Shown here one piece after another: positions 14,434 through 20,938 of a stretch of 32,073 nucleotides of DNA (positions within the stretch are counted from its first letter, which is position 1; every line of letters begins with the position of its first letter). The position numbers and the translations under genes were made by a program. Source of the DNA: a virus. Below the pieces are notes generated by a model, which did not search any database, had not been told where the DNA came from, and saw only the letters and a program-made list of their open reading frames with translations. The stretch lies in IMG/VR virus record IMGVR_UViG_3300035698_004441, positions 1 to 32,073 of that record; one strand, given 5' to 3'.

Positions 14434-14585
14434 TCGCACAAGGCATCGAACTTGCCATGCCGATCTAAAGACGCGAAGAACACGGGTGAGTTAACCGATA
14501 CATCATAGGGAACGACTAACAATAGTTGAAACTAGGATGTTCATTAAGCAGGGAGACGGAGTTTAGTGCCTTCACACTTTTAAAA
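14434..14585 (+). other. non-coding spacer with a hairpin, possible structured RNA
   Basis: No reading frame fits. GATCG (14432-14436) pairs with CGATC about 25 nt downstream, enclosing a GGCA/TGCC stem. A second region, GAAC...GTTC with ACTA/TAGT, follows. It may be an RNA element or a remnant between the two paralogous small genes. I could not assign a known class. Confidence 0.3.
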
Positions 14586-14812
14586 ATGACGCACAAATAT
14601 ACACATGTGATAGAGGGAGAACCTATGTTGTATATGGTGCAAACATTGAGGAAATGAAAAGAGTTGCTGGATATTGCGGTTATCCGTTTCCAGAATTCTC
14701 AACATTGAATCTAAACGAAAGTAAACTACCCATAGGAAGGAACGCCTGTGAAAAAAGTATTATCTTTGCCCCAGTGGTTGGTAGTTTACGCATTACAAGG
14801 GCATGTTTCTAA
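14586..14812 (+). pseudogene. small gene broken by a 1-base loss, copy 2 of the paralogous pair
   Basis: ATG 14586 reads MTHKYTHVIEGE, then leaves frame. The neighbouring frame continues TYVVYGANIEEMKRVAGYCG and PFPEFSTLNLNESKLP. One missing base near 14617-14621 explains it. Similarity to copy 1 ends after about FSTL. The open frame to TAA 14810-14812 runs into the candidate RNA below and probably no longer encodes the original C-terminus. Confidence 0.5.
14758..14768 (+). promoter_or_regulatory. TATTATCTTTG promoter-like element
   Basis: It contains an exact TAnnTTTG match (TATCTTTG). No start codon follows; a structured, terminator-closed region does. This suggests it drives a non-coding RNA beginning near 14773. 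Confidence 0.45.
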
Positions 14813-14976
14813 TAGGGTAGCTTGCACGAGATCTCAGTTAAACCTTATTCCTTTTCGTTAGGGTACACTAGAACTCCTTAACTTTAGCCAAGTAGGTAAA
14901 TCTTGGGACTCATAATGTTCTGGCCCATATGACCAGATGGTGGAGGGCAAATCGGATAAACCGGTTAGCCCTAATT

Positions 14977-15012
14977 GAAAAGGTCGGTTAATCCCGACCT
15001 TTTCTTATTTTA
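14977..15012 (+). terminator. strong intrinsic terminator
   Basis: A perfect 11-bp stem GAAAAGGTCGG (14977-14987) with CCGACCTTTTC (14994-15004), loop of 6, is followed by a T-rich tract. It is A-flanked on the other strand, so it may be bidirectional. Confidence 0.85.
15002..15012 (+). promoter_or_regulatory. TTCTTATTTTA promoter-like element
   Basis: This variant of the TTCTTATCTTT element is embedded in the terminator tail, 5 nt before the ATG at 15018. The site seems to end one transcript and begin the next. Confidence 0.4.
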
Positions 15013-15017
15013 GCAAG

Positions 15018-15377
15018 ATGATAACTAGCATTCGAGATATAATCCAAATGGTACCGGCCTTCAGTGAGAAGATCTATCCAGTTATGCCATCAGAAGAAAT
15101 TCTGGATTCGGCAGAGAAATTTTTAGTTCAAATCCCCGCATTCTATCGGAAGATACTATCAATAGATAATGTGACCATAAACAATGGTGGTACTATCTCA
15201 TTAGATTGGACTGTAGCCCGAGAATTCGTATCTATTGAGATTGGTGCAGGGCGAGTAGGATTCTTTTGTGATATGCCGGATGGGATAAATCCAGAAGGAG
15301 TATTTGAAATCACAAATGAATGTCCCAAACCGATCGCGACTGTATTAAACAAACTTTACGGAAGAAAAGATATTTAA
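15018..15377 (+). CDS. hypothetical protein (119 aa)
   Basis: The helical N-terminal half (IRDIIQMVPAFSEKIYPVMP) is followed by a beta-rich part with INNGGTISLDWTVAREFVSI and IGAGRVGFFCDMPDG. This 'G.I.L.W......SIEIG...' arrangement is seen in many small phage and bacterial proteins of unknown role. It has its own promoter-like element right behind a terminator, so it is probably an early, separately controlled gene. Function is unknown. Confidence 0.65.
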   Translation: MITSIRDIIQMVPAFSEKIYPVMPSEEILDSAEKFLVQIPAFYRKILSIDNVTINNGGTISLDWTVAREFVSIEIGAGRVGFFCDMPDGINPEGVFEITNECPKPIATVLNKLYGRKDI

Positions 15378-15396
15378 TTTCCGTTTGTCAATATTA

Positions 15397-15408
15397 TTCT
15401 TATCTTTG
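15397..15408 (+). promoter_or_regulatory. TTCTTATCTTTG promoter-like element
   Basis: Exact TAnnTTTG match, followed after 4 nt by ATG 15413. The same 4-nt spacing occurs at 16076, 22287 and 27751. Confidence 0.6.
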
Positions 15409-15412
15409 GTCC

Positions 15413-15708
15413 ATGAGAAGGCAATCGATCAATCTGGGAACAACGAAACTGAAGCCATTGGTAAATTGGTTTTAAGACTGCAAAAAGAATCAGTCGAAAC
15501 AGAACCGATCAAGGATGCTATTGTAAAGGCAATGAAATCACATCGGGATTTCATTGCCGAATTTGAAGTTGTTAGAAGATCAATTGAATGTGACTATTAC
15601 AATCATTCAGCTATTAATGGTCGAACACTTGATAGTACCGAAAGGCAGAGAATGATTGAATCTGATGCAAAACGACATGGTAGTAATTTGACTAGACAAT
15701 ACAAATGA
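15413..15708 (+). CDS. small protein with UvsY-like segment, start frame uncertain
   Basis: The long frame reads KAIDQSGNNETEAIGKLVLR and continues to DAKRHGSNLTRQYK, but has no ATG before 15532. A TTG at 15385 or 15406 would lie in the promoter-like element. The ATG at 15413 is one base out of frame; one extra A after ATGAGA would give MRKAIDQSG. The C-terminal block (RRSIECDYYNH, GRTLDSTERQRMIESDAK) resembles the ARLQHYTG / TTGERDKMVDSDTAK part of the UvsY-like protein at 3099, so it may be a partial paralogue. It overlaps the next gene by ATGA. Confidence 0.5.
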
Positions 15709-16052
15709 GAACCACATACGGAAATCACGGAAATCCAATCGAGGATCAGTATAAGTATATGAAGTTGAGACTGAAAGCCAAGAAGGCAGGACGTCTGAAT
15801 GATACTGCTGAGAACATTGCCAAACTAGAAGATAAGATCCTAGAGATCAACAAGAACTATAAGTTTGAGGAAGAAGTCTTTACTGAGAAGAAAGTAGAGA
15901 CCGCTCAAGATGTATTGAGATCAAAGATTGCCAAGCTTGAAGGTACTTTATCAAATGAGCACTTCCTTGCTAATGTGAGTGCTGAGATTAAAGAACTCAA
16001 AGAAGCAGAACTACAATCTCTTAAAGACGAATTGAATCAAATAATTTTCTGA
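15705..16052 (+). CDS. charged coiled-coil-like protein (115 aa)
   Basis: The protein is almost wholly helical and rich in Lys and Glu (RLKAKKAGRLNDTAENIAKL, VSAEIKELKEAELQSLKDEL), with heptad-like spacing of hydrophobic residues. It has no cysteines and no membrane segment. Its ATG overlaps the preceding stop, so the two are translated together and may form a complex. No family was recognised. Confidence 0.65.
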   Translation: MRTTYGNHGNPIEDQYKYMKLRLKAKKAGRLNDTAENIAKLEDKILEINKNYKFEEEVFTEKKVETAQDVLRSKIAKLEGTLSNEHFLANVSAEIKELKEAELQSLKDELNQIIF

Positions 16053-16075
16053 GAGGCTTAATTATTCGTTATTTT

Positions 16076-16087
16076 TTCTTATCTTTA
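16076..16087 (+). promoter_or_regulatory. TTCTTATCTTTA promoter-like element
   Basis: Preceded by a T-run, it lies 4 nt before ATG 16092. It probably starts a transcript with essentially no 5' leader. Confidence 0.6.
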
Positions 16088-16091
16088 TGGT

Positions 16092-16358
16092 ATGAAAGAA
16101 ACAACGCTAGTATCCGCCCCAGTAATTACTCTTAAGAATGTTAAAACTTTTGTTGGCCGTGAAGGTCACGGATTGAATGCAGACGTTTATGTCGATGGTG
16201 TGAAAACCGCATTTTGTCGTGATGATGCTTCAGGTGGCGAAGTTGATTATGATGTTTACAACCTAGAAGACTACGATGGAGTTTTTGAGCTTCACGCAAA
16301 CCACATCAGAGCATTGAGAAATGCTGGAATCACAGTACCAAAAGAATTTGAATCATGA
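16092..16358 (+). CDS. small hypothetical protein (88 aa)
   Basis: MKETTLVSAPVITLKNVKTF starts a beta-rich protein with NADVYVDGVKTAFCRDDASGG, a strand-turn-strand followed by an acidic loop, and a helical end (HANHIRALRNAGITVPKEF). It overlaps the pentapeptide-repeat gene by ATGA, which links the two in expression. No family was recognised. Confidence 0.65.
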   Translation: MKETTLVSAPVITLKNVKTFVGREGHGLNADVYVDGVKTAFCRDDASGGEVDYDVYNLEDYDGVFELHANHIRALRNAGITVPKEFES

Positions 16359-16960
16359 AAACTAAAATCGAAATCAAATCAGTATTCGGAAAAGTACTTT
16401 TCGAGCACGAAACCGAAAACAACACACTATCGAAAACGGTCAGTGAAGCCGTAAAAAGCTCTGCTGACCTTAGCTCTGCTGACCTTAACTATGCTAACCT
16501 TCGCTATGCTGACCTTCGCTCTGCTAACCTTCGCTATGCTAACCTTAGCTCTGCTGACCTTCGCTATGCTAACCTTCGCTATGCTAACCTTAGCTATGCT
16601 AACCTTCGCTATGCTAACCTTAGCTCTGCTGACCTTAGCTCTGCTGACCTTAACTATGCTAACCTTCGCTATGCTAACCTTAGCTCTGCTGACCTTCGCT
16701 ATGCTAACCTTCGCTATGCTAACCTTAGCTCTGCTGACCTTCGCTATGCTAAGACTGACAAGAGGTACATTCAAGTCTCTTGCATTGGCTCATCTAAGCG
16801 TATGACAACCTACTGTTTTGAAGATGATATTGTAACGTGTGGGTGCTTTAAAGGAACACTAGAATCGTTCAAGAAACAGGTTGAGAGCACTCATAAAAAC
16901 AACGACCAGTACTTGAAAGAATACCTAGGACTTATTAACTACCTAAAATCACTAAAATGA
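16355..16960 (+). CDS. pentapeptide-repeat protein
   Basis: Residues 37-131 are nineteen uninterrupted A(D/N)Lxx pentapeptides (ADLSS, ADLNY, ANLRY, ADLRS...), which fold as a right-handed square beta helix. Some family members (Qnr, MfpA) mimic DNA and protect or inhibit gyrase; others have unknown roles. A short N-terminal domain (MKTKIEIKSVFGKVLFEHET) precedes the helix, and the C-terminal ~65 residues (DKRYIQVSCIGSSKRMTTYC...) form a separate part with cysteines. The repeat DNA is nearly identical from unit to unit, so length may vary between strains. A gyrase role is only a possibility. Confidence 0.88.
   Translation: MKTKIEIKSVFGKVLFEHETENNTLSKTVSEAVKSSADLSSADLNYANLRYADLRSANLRYANLSSADLRYANLRYANLSYANLRYANLSSADLSSADLNYANLRYANLSSADLRYANLRYANLSSADLRYAKTDKRYIQVSCIGSSKRMTTYCFEDDIVTCGCFKGTLESFKKQVESTHKNNDQYLKEYLGLINYLKSLK
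16463..16747 (+). repeat. 15-bp coding repeats in the pentapeptide gene
   Basis: Nineteen 15-bp units, mostly variants of CTTAGCTCTGCTGAC and CTTCGCTATGCTAAC, use almost no synonymous variation. This suggests recent expansion or recombination. Other frames stay open across the array, creating spurious ORFs on both strands. Confidence 0.9.
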
Positions 16961-17315
16961 AAAAGACATATTATCTGGTTATTCTGAACTTCGTAGGATT
17001 TATGAACGAAATGAAGATTATCTTTATCCAAATGATCGTTCGGATAAAAAGAGATTGGCCTTATACCGAGAGTATAACGGAAGAGCAAATGATCTATTCC
17101 GAAAGATGCTTGAGTCCTTTATGTGGACTGAAAAAGAGTTGGATACCGTTGGACAAGAAGATCTTGACAATATGTATCGTGATGCTTGGTCAAGAGGTCA
17201 TGCGAATGGTCACTATGAAGTTTACTGCTGTTATGAAGATGTAGTAAGCAAGTATGACGATTGGTTGACAGATAAGATCACCAGAGATGAATTCGAAGAG
17301 TATTTAGACGTATGA
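16957..17315 (+). CDS. hypothetical protein with an apparent frame break after the start
   Basis: The ATG at 16957 overlaps the preceding stop, but the protein-like frame is offset by one base. It reads KKDILSGYSELRRIYERNED, YLYPNDRSDKKRLALYREYN and continues to DEFEEYLDV. One extra A in the A5 run after ATG (16960-16964) would give MKKDILSGYSELRR. In the sequence as given, only TTG 17055 could start the frame (86 residues). The product is helical and charged with many Tyr. Its stop (17313-17315) overlaps an ATG at 17312. Confidence 0.5.
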
Positions 17316-17351
17316 AAAATTTACAGTTTAAATAGTGACGAGGTAGGTGGT

Positions 17352-17522
17352 ATGAGATGTAAAAAACAACATTTCGCAATTGATAAATTGGAGAACATAT
17401 CACTTTGTGGTATTGAACTCATTGCTACATCGGCAGAATTTGATCTTGATGAAGAAAAACTGATTTCAGTTAATTGTAAGAAATGTATTAAAGAGGCAAA
17501 GAAACATGGCAAAGAGAATTAG
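17352..17522 (+). CDS. small Cys-rich, zinc-ribbon-like protein
   Basis: MRCKKQHFAIDKLENISLCG and SVNCKKCIKEAKKHGKEN provide C-x4-H, C and C-x2-C groupings that could bind a zinc ion. The frame overlaps the start of rtcB by 17 bp. The same frame is open upstream to 17314 (KIYSLNSDEVGG), and the ATG just upstream at 17312 is one base out of frame behind another A5 run. The full gene may therefore start MKKIYSLNSDEVGG. Function is unknown. Confidence 0.5.
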   Translation: MRCKKQHFAIDKLENISLCGIELIATSAEFDLDEEKLISVNCKKCIKEAKKHGKEN

Positions 17523-18933
17523 AGGAAATCACTTATTGGATTTAGGATACCTTCCAGGTAGACCAGTTGGCGTAGCAATCGATGCAACTAAGAAGTTGTT
17601 GAAAAGAAACACAGTTGAGGAAGTCCTAGGTATGCTTAAGGAGGTCCTAGACGATCCCGATGCATTTTTAGAGCATGAATACCTATCTAAGGTAGCGGAA
17701 GCCATTGTAGAAGAGAAACGACCTAGAGTTGATCTACTCAGAGATGAGCCTTTACCATATGCAATCTACGGTCTTGAAGGTATCGAAAAAGGTGCTCGAG
17801 ATCAGATGGATGTTGCTATGTCATTACCTGTTTCTAGGAAAGGTGCTTTGATGCCGGATGCTCACGCTGGATATGGTTTACCAATCGGCGGAGTTCTAGC
17901 ATGTGAGAACGCAATCATTCCTTATGGTGTGGGTGTTGACATTGGATGTAGAATGTGCTTGTCCATATACGATATGGGTGACGATCGATATGTCGAAAGA
18001 AATGTTCAGACCCTTAAGAAGGCTTTGGCCGACAACACAAGGTTCGGTATGATGGGTGTTCACGAAGATCCAGTTGAACATGAAATATTTGATCGACCAA
18101 TCTTTGATGAGATCAATATACTGAAGCAGTTGAAGGATAAGGCCTGGAGACAGATCGGAACTTCTGGTGGAGGTAATCACTTCGTTGAGTTCGGTATGAT
18201 CGAGATACTTGAAGAGTCTGACCTTGGTCTTGCTCCAGGTAACTATGTTGCTGTATTGTCTCACTCAGGCTCAAGAGGTTTTGGTGCTAAGATTGCTGAT
18301 CACTATACCCGAATGGCAAAGAAGTCGAGAACTCTTCCTAGACATGCAGGACACCTTGCATGGTTGGATATGGATTCTGAAGGCGGACAGGAATATTGGA
18401 TTGCCATGAATTTGGCTTTGGATTATGCTTCGGCATGTCACCACGATATTCACAGACGTCTTAAGAAGTATCTTGGTAAGGAGCCTTTGGCGACTGTTGA
18501 GAACCACCACAACTTTGCTGCTAAGGAGATCCACGATGGTGTTGAATATATTGTCCACCGTAAAGGTGCGACTCCAGCATCAGATGGTGAGATGGGAATC
18601 ATTCCAGGAACGATGGCCGACTTTGGTTATCTCGTGAGTGGACTTGGTGATGAAAATTCACTTAGATCTGCATCTCACGGTGCTGGCCGAGCTATGTCGA
18701 GAACTGTTGCCAAAAACACATTCTCTGGTAAGTATGCTAAGGACTACTTAAAAGAGCGAGGAATTACATTACTTGGAGGAGGTGTCGATGAACATCCTGA
18801 AGCATACAAGAAGATCGATGAAGTGATGGCACACCAAACTGATCTTGTTAAACCAATTGGTAGATTTCACCCGAAAGTTGTTCGCATGGCGGACGATGAT
18901 CCTGATGCTAAGAAACCATGGGAGAAGAAATAG
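17506..18933 (+). CDS. rtcB: RNA ligase RtcB
   Basis: RtcB joins RNA 2',3'-cyclic phosphate or 3'-phosphate ends to 5'-OH ends using GTP and Mn2+, and so repairs tRNAs or rRNA cut by ribotoxins. Family signatures are clear: MPDAHAGYGLPIGGVLA, the metal-binding cysteine in VDIGCRM, GTSGGGNHFVEFG, SHSGSRGFG, ENHHNFAA and HRKGATPA. The guanylate-accepting His lies in ASHGAGRAMSR. The length of 475 residues is normal and the frame intact. The start at 17506 overlaps the small Cys-rich gene. In a phage its likely role is to reverse anticodon-nuclease defences. No RtcA or archease was seen here. The C-terminus KKPWEKK overlaps the next gene's start. Confidence 0.95.
   Translation: MAKRIRGNHLLDLGYLPGRPVGVAIDATKKLLKRNTVEEVLGMLKEVLDDPDAFLEHEYLSKVAEAIVEEKRPRVDLLRDEPLPYAIYGLEGIEKGARDQMDVAMSLPVSRKGALMPDAHAGYGLPIGGVLACENAIIPYGVGVDIGCRMCLSIYDMGDDRYVERNVQTLKKALADNTRFGMMGVHEDPVEHEIFDRPIFDEINILKQLKDKAWRQIGTSGGGNHFVEFGMIEILEESDLGLAPGNYVAVLSHSGSRGFGAKIADHYTRMAKKSRTLPRHAGHLAWLDMDSEGGQEYWIAMNLALDYASACHHDIHRRLKKYLGKEPLATVENHHNFAAKEIHDGVEYIVHRKGATPASDGEMGIIPGTMADFGYLVSGLGDENSLRSASHGAGRAMSRTVAKNTFSGKYAKDYLKERGITLLGGGVDEHPEAYKKIDEVMAHQTDLVKPIGRFHPKVVRMADDDPDAKKPWEKK
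18911..18932 (+). repeat. 22-bp direct repeat at a gene junction, copy 1
   Basis: A 22-bp sequence starting AGAAACCATGGGAGAAG recurs exactly at 19051-19072. Each copy encodes the KPWEKK C-terminus of one gene and, in another frame, the MGEEI start of the next. Confidence 0.9.
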
Positions 18934-19073
18934 AACTAATACACTATTTAATAGGTGGTGGCTTGATTTTAATAGCCGTCCTATTCGTTGTTATTATGCG
19001 AGGGCTCTGGACTGTTTTGGTTGAGGATGCAGTTCCTGTGAATGAAGAGGAGAAACCATGGGAGAAGAAATAA
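18918..19073 (+). CDS. small single-pass membrane protein (51 aa)
   Basis: MGEEIELIHYLIGGGLILIA begins a protein with one membrane helix at about residues 9-28 (GGGLILIAVLFVVIM), followed by an acidic tail ending EEKPWEKK. It starts inside the 3' end of rtcB and its own 3' end contains the next gene's start. The terminal peptide and start codon context are copied from the rtcB junction by a 22-bp repeat. Small phage membrane proteins of this type often alter the host envelope; no specific role can be given. Confidence 0.6.
   Translation: MGEEIELIHYLIGGGLILIAVLFVVIMRGLWTVLVEDAVPVNEEEKPWEKK
19051..19072 (+). repeat. 22-bp direct repeat at a gene junction, copy 2
   Basis: Exact copy of 18911-18932, offset by 140 bp. 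It spans the stop of the small membrane gene and the start of the next membrane protein. Confidence 0.9.
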
Positions 19074-19693
19074 ATACAATAACCAGAGGGATAGTAATAT
19101 TCCTCTGGTTATTCTTCTTGACCCTTGTATTCTTATTTCGCATCGTCACACAAGTTAAATCTGAGTTTCATCCCAATCAACGTTGGTTGGTTGATGAAAC
19201 TAATGGTCTTCATGTGAAGCCAGAACTTCCTGTTGAGCATTTGGACATGTTTGACAACCCACACCTGACATTAGATAACGTTTTCGCCTTGCTCAGCAAG
19301 CCTAAGGACATCACAGAGGAGCAGTACCATCTTTTGTGTCTATTCTGCTGTCCAGGATATAAGGCGATGTTAGAACGCATCATTGAGAGTCCGAAGGTAT
19401 ACAATGCATTTCTCAAACTAAGGCTTACTTCTTCAAGAGGAGACTTCAAAAGAATGTTGCCATCGTTCTCGGTAAGTAAACGAAAATTGCGGACAGTCGA
19501 TGATCATCTATTATTTGCGGATTTTTTTAAGACTGGAATACCACATATTAGATGGGCAGCTCTTAAGAAAGGCAAGGAACTTACACCTGTGTTCATCCAT
19601 TTCGATATTGATCTGGATGATCCTTGGTTTACTGGATGGAATGAAATACCAGAAGATCCAGAAGTAGTTTTAAACAGACTTCGTAATACTTAA
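19058..19693 (+). CDS. membrane-anchored hypothetical protein (211 aa)
   Basis: A strong N-terminal membrane helix (residues ~11-31, IVIFLWLFFLTLVFLF) leads to a soluble domain of about 175 residues. The latter includes ITEEQYHLLCLFCCPGYKAM, SSRGDFKRMLPSF and an acidic FIHFDIDLDDPWFTGW near the end. The start shares MGEEI with the preceding gene through the 22-bp repeat, but the rest is unrelated. No family was recognised. A weak promoter-like TACTTTTA follows the stop. Confidence 0.65.
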   Translation: MGEEINTITRGIVIFLWLFFLTLVFLFRIVTQVKSEFHPNQRWLVDETNGLHVKPELPVEHLDMFDNPHLTLDNVFALLSKPKDITEEQYHLLCLFCCPGYKAMLERIIESPKVYNAFLKLRLTSSRGDFKRMLPSFSVSKRKLRTVDDHLLFADFFKTGIPHIRWAALKKGKELTPVFIHFDIDLDDPWFTGWNEIPEDPEVVLNRLRNT

Positions 19694-19701
19694 CAACTTT
19701 T

Positions 19702-19713
19702 TTCGTACTTTTA
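19702..19713 (+). promoter_or_regulatory. TTCGTACTTTTA promoter-like element
   Basis: A divergent version of the TTCTTATCTTT(A/G) element (TAnnTTTA core), 10 nt before ATG 19724, preceded by a T-run as in the other copies. Confidence 0.4.
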
Positions 19714-19723
19714 CAGTTAATAC

Positions 19724-20938
19724 ATGAGAAACTACATGAGAAACATCAGTTGGTATAAGGAATTAGACCCGTATCTTCATATACTGAAGCGGGTTGAAAA
19801 GTGGGTGGGAACATCTAACTTATTGGAGGTGTTGTCTGCTTGGGATCAACCAGAAAGACACTACCATAATCTTGACCATATGATTAAGATGTTTGATCAA
19901 TTTAATGAATGGTTCGATTGGAATACAGATCAGATACCAACAGAAACCCTTCAAACTGGGTTTGATGCTTTGGAAAAACAAGCAGATATTATGGCTTGTG
20001 CAATTGTATATCATGACGCCGTTTATAATCCTTGTGCTGAAGGCAAAGACAACGAACAGCATTCTATAGAATTATGGCAAGAACATGTCAAATTCAGAAA
20101 AGAAGTGATTGTTAAACATTTGAAACAACCAACTGATAATGAACTATTGACGCATAATCTTTCAGTTGCATCTTTAATTGACGCCACAAAAGATCATACG
20201 GATTTAGGAGAACCTGGAACATTACAACGAATATTCATTGAATGGGATCTTAAGAATCTTATTTCATCAGATTTAGGTCAATTGATTAGATCTGAGAATA
20301 AGGTCATGAAGGAATACCAGTTCTATGATTATGATCTATATCGAGTAGGCAAAGTTGCATTACTCGAAACGTTCGTACCAGTTTGTAAAAAACTGAATCC
20401 TGATACTGCGATTGAAGGATTGATTGATTACATTAAAAATAGGGTATTGAACATCGGTGTCTATGCTGGTACGTTCTACCCAATGCATGTAGGACACTAC
20501 AGCATTCTTAAAAGGGCTGAGAAGGTCTTTGATAAAGTCATTGTAGCTTGTGGACATAATCCAACGAAAGATCATGACCTGCTACCATTAGGGGCTCAAA
20601 TAACTTTGAACGAAGTATTGCCTTATCATCAAGTTACAAGTTTCCCTGGATTACTGACAGAGTTTATTGCGTCAAAAAGAAGTGCTAATACAAATGTTAC
20701 CTTAATTAAAGGTCTTGGAAGATACCAAGATTTCGAGGAAGAAAAAATGCAAATGAGATATATGGAAGACTTTGATCCAGAGATCAATGTCGCCTATTTC
20801 ATTTCCGATAGAAAGTTCGATTATGTCTCATCTAGTGGTGCAAGAATAATTGAACAATTTGATGAAACCGCGTATAATAAATACGCGTTAGGGGAGTGGC
20901 CAGACGCAGAGGTCAAAATGAAAAGTGATGTGTCATGA
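19724..20938 (+). CDS. HD-domain phosphohydrolase fused to CoaD-like adenylyltransferase
   Basis: Residues 1 to about 230 resemble metal-dependent HD-superfamily hydrolases: RHYHNLDHMIKMFDQF near residue 47 and the HD pair in AIVYHDAVYNP near residue 97. From residue ~245 comes a nucleotidyltransferase of the HxGH class: GVYAGTFYPMHVGHYSILKR, IKGLGRYQDFEEEKMQ and YVSSSGARIIE. The last two correspond to CoaD (phosphopantetheine adenylyltransferase) blocks 'RGLR...DFEYE.Q' and 'SSSxVRE', so the domain is closer to CoaD than to NMN adenylyltransferase. The pairing suggests a nucleotide or CoA/NAD metabolite is both hydrolysed and adenylylated. A second ATG at 19736 is possible. It overlaps the next gene by ATGA. 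Confidence 0.8.
   Translation: MRNYMRNISWYKELDPYLHILKRVEKWVGTSNLLEVLSAWDQPERHYHNLDHMIKMFDQFNEWFDWNTDQIPTETLQTGFDALEKQADIMACAIVYHDAVYNPCAEGKDNEQHSIELWQEHVKFRKEVIVKHLKQPTDNELLTHNLSVASLIDATKDHTDLGEPGTLQRIFIEWDLKNLISSDLGQLIRSENKVMKEYQFYDYDLYRVGKVALLETFVPVCKKLNPDTAIEGLIDYIKNRVLNIGVYAGTFYPMHVGHYSILKRAEKVFDKVIVACGHNPTKDHDLLPLGAQITLNEVLPYHQVTSFPGLLTEFIASKRSANTNVTLIKGLGRYQDFEEEKMQMRYMEDFDPEINVAYFISDRKFDYVSSSGARIIEQFDETAYNKYALGEWPDAEVKMKSDVS

Larger units (their letters stand above)
14770..15012 (+). ncRNA. candidate structured non-coding RNA
   Basis: About 240 nt with no plausible gene are bounded by a TAnnTTTG element and a strong terminator. Internal stems include TCTGG/CCAGA (about 14920-14938) and a two-part hairpin AGGGC-CGG/CCG-GCCCT (about 14944-14972). 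GTAAACTACC (14721-14730) and GGTAGTTTAC (14780-14789) are exact inverted repeats across the promoter-like element. No tRNA T arm, RNase P or intron core was recognised. Confidence 0.4.

Noticed and set aside
14434-14585. tRNA gene
   Set aside because: A GTTCGA-like loop is visible on the minus strand, but no acceptor, D and anticodon arms of correct size can be placed.
16463-16747. CRISPR array
   Set aside because: The repeats are contiguous, in frame and encode pentapeptides; there are no spacers.
16427-16805. Repeat-rich ORFs in other frames and on the minus strand over the pentapeptide gene
   Set aside because: They arise because the 15-bp coding repeats keep all frames open; the + frame with A(D/N)Lxx units is the real protein.
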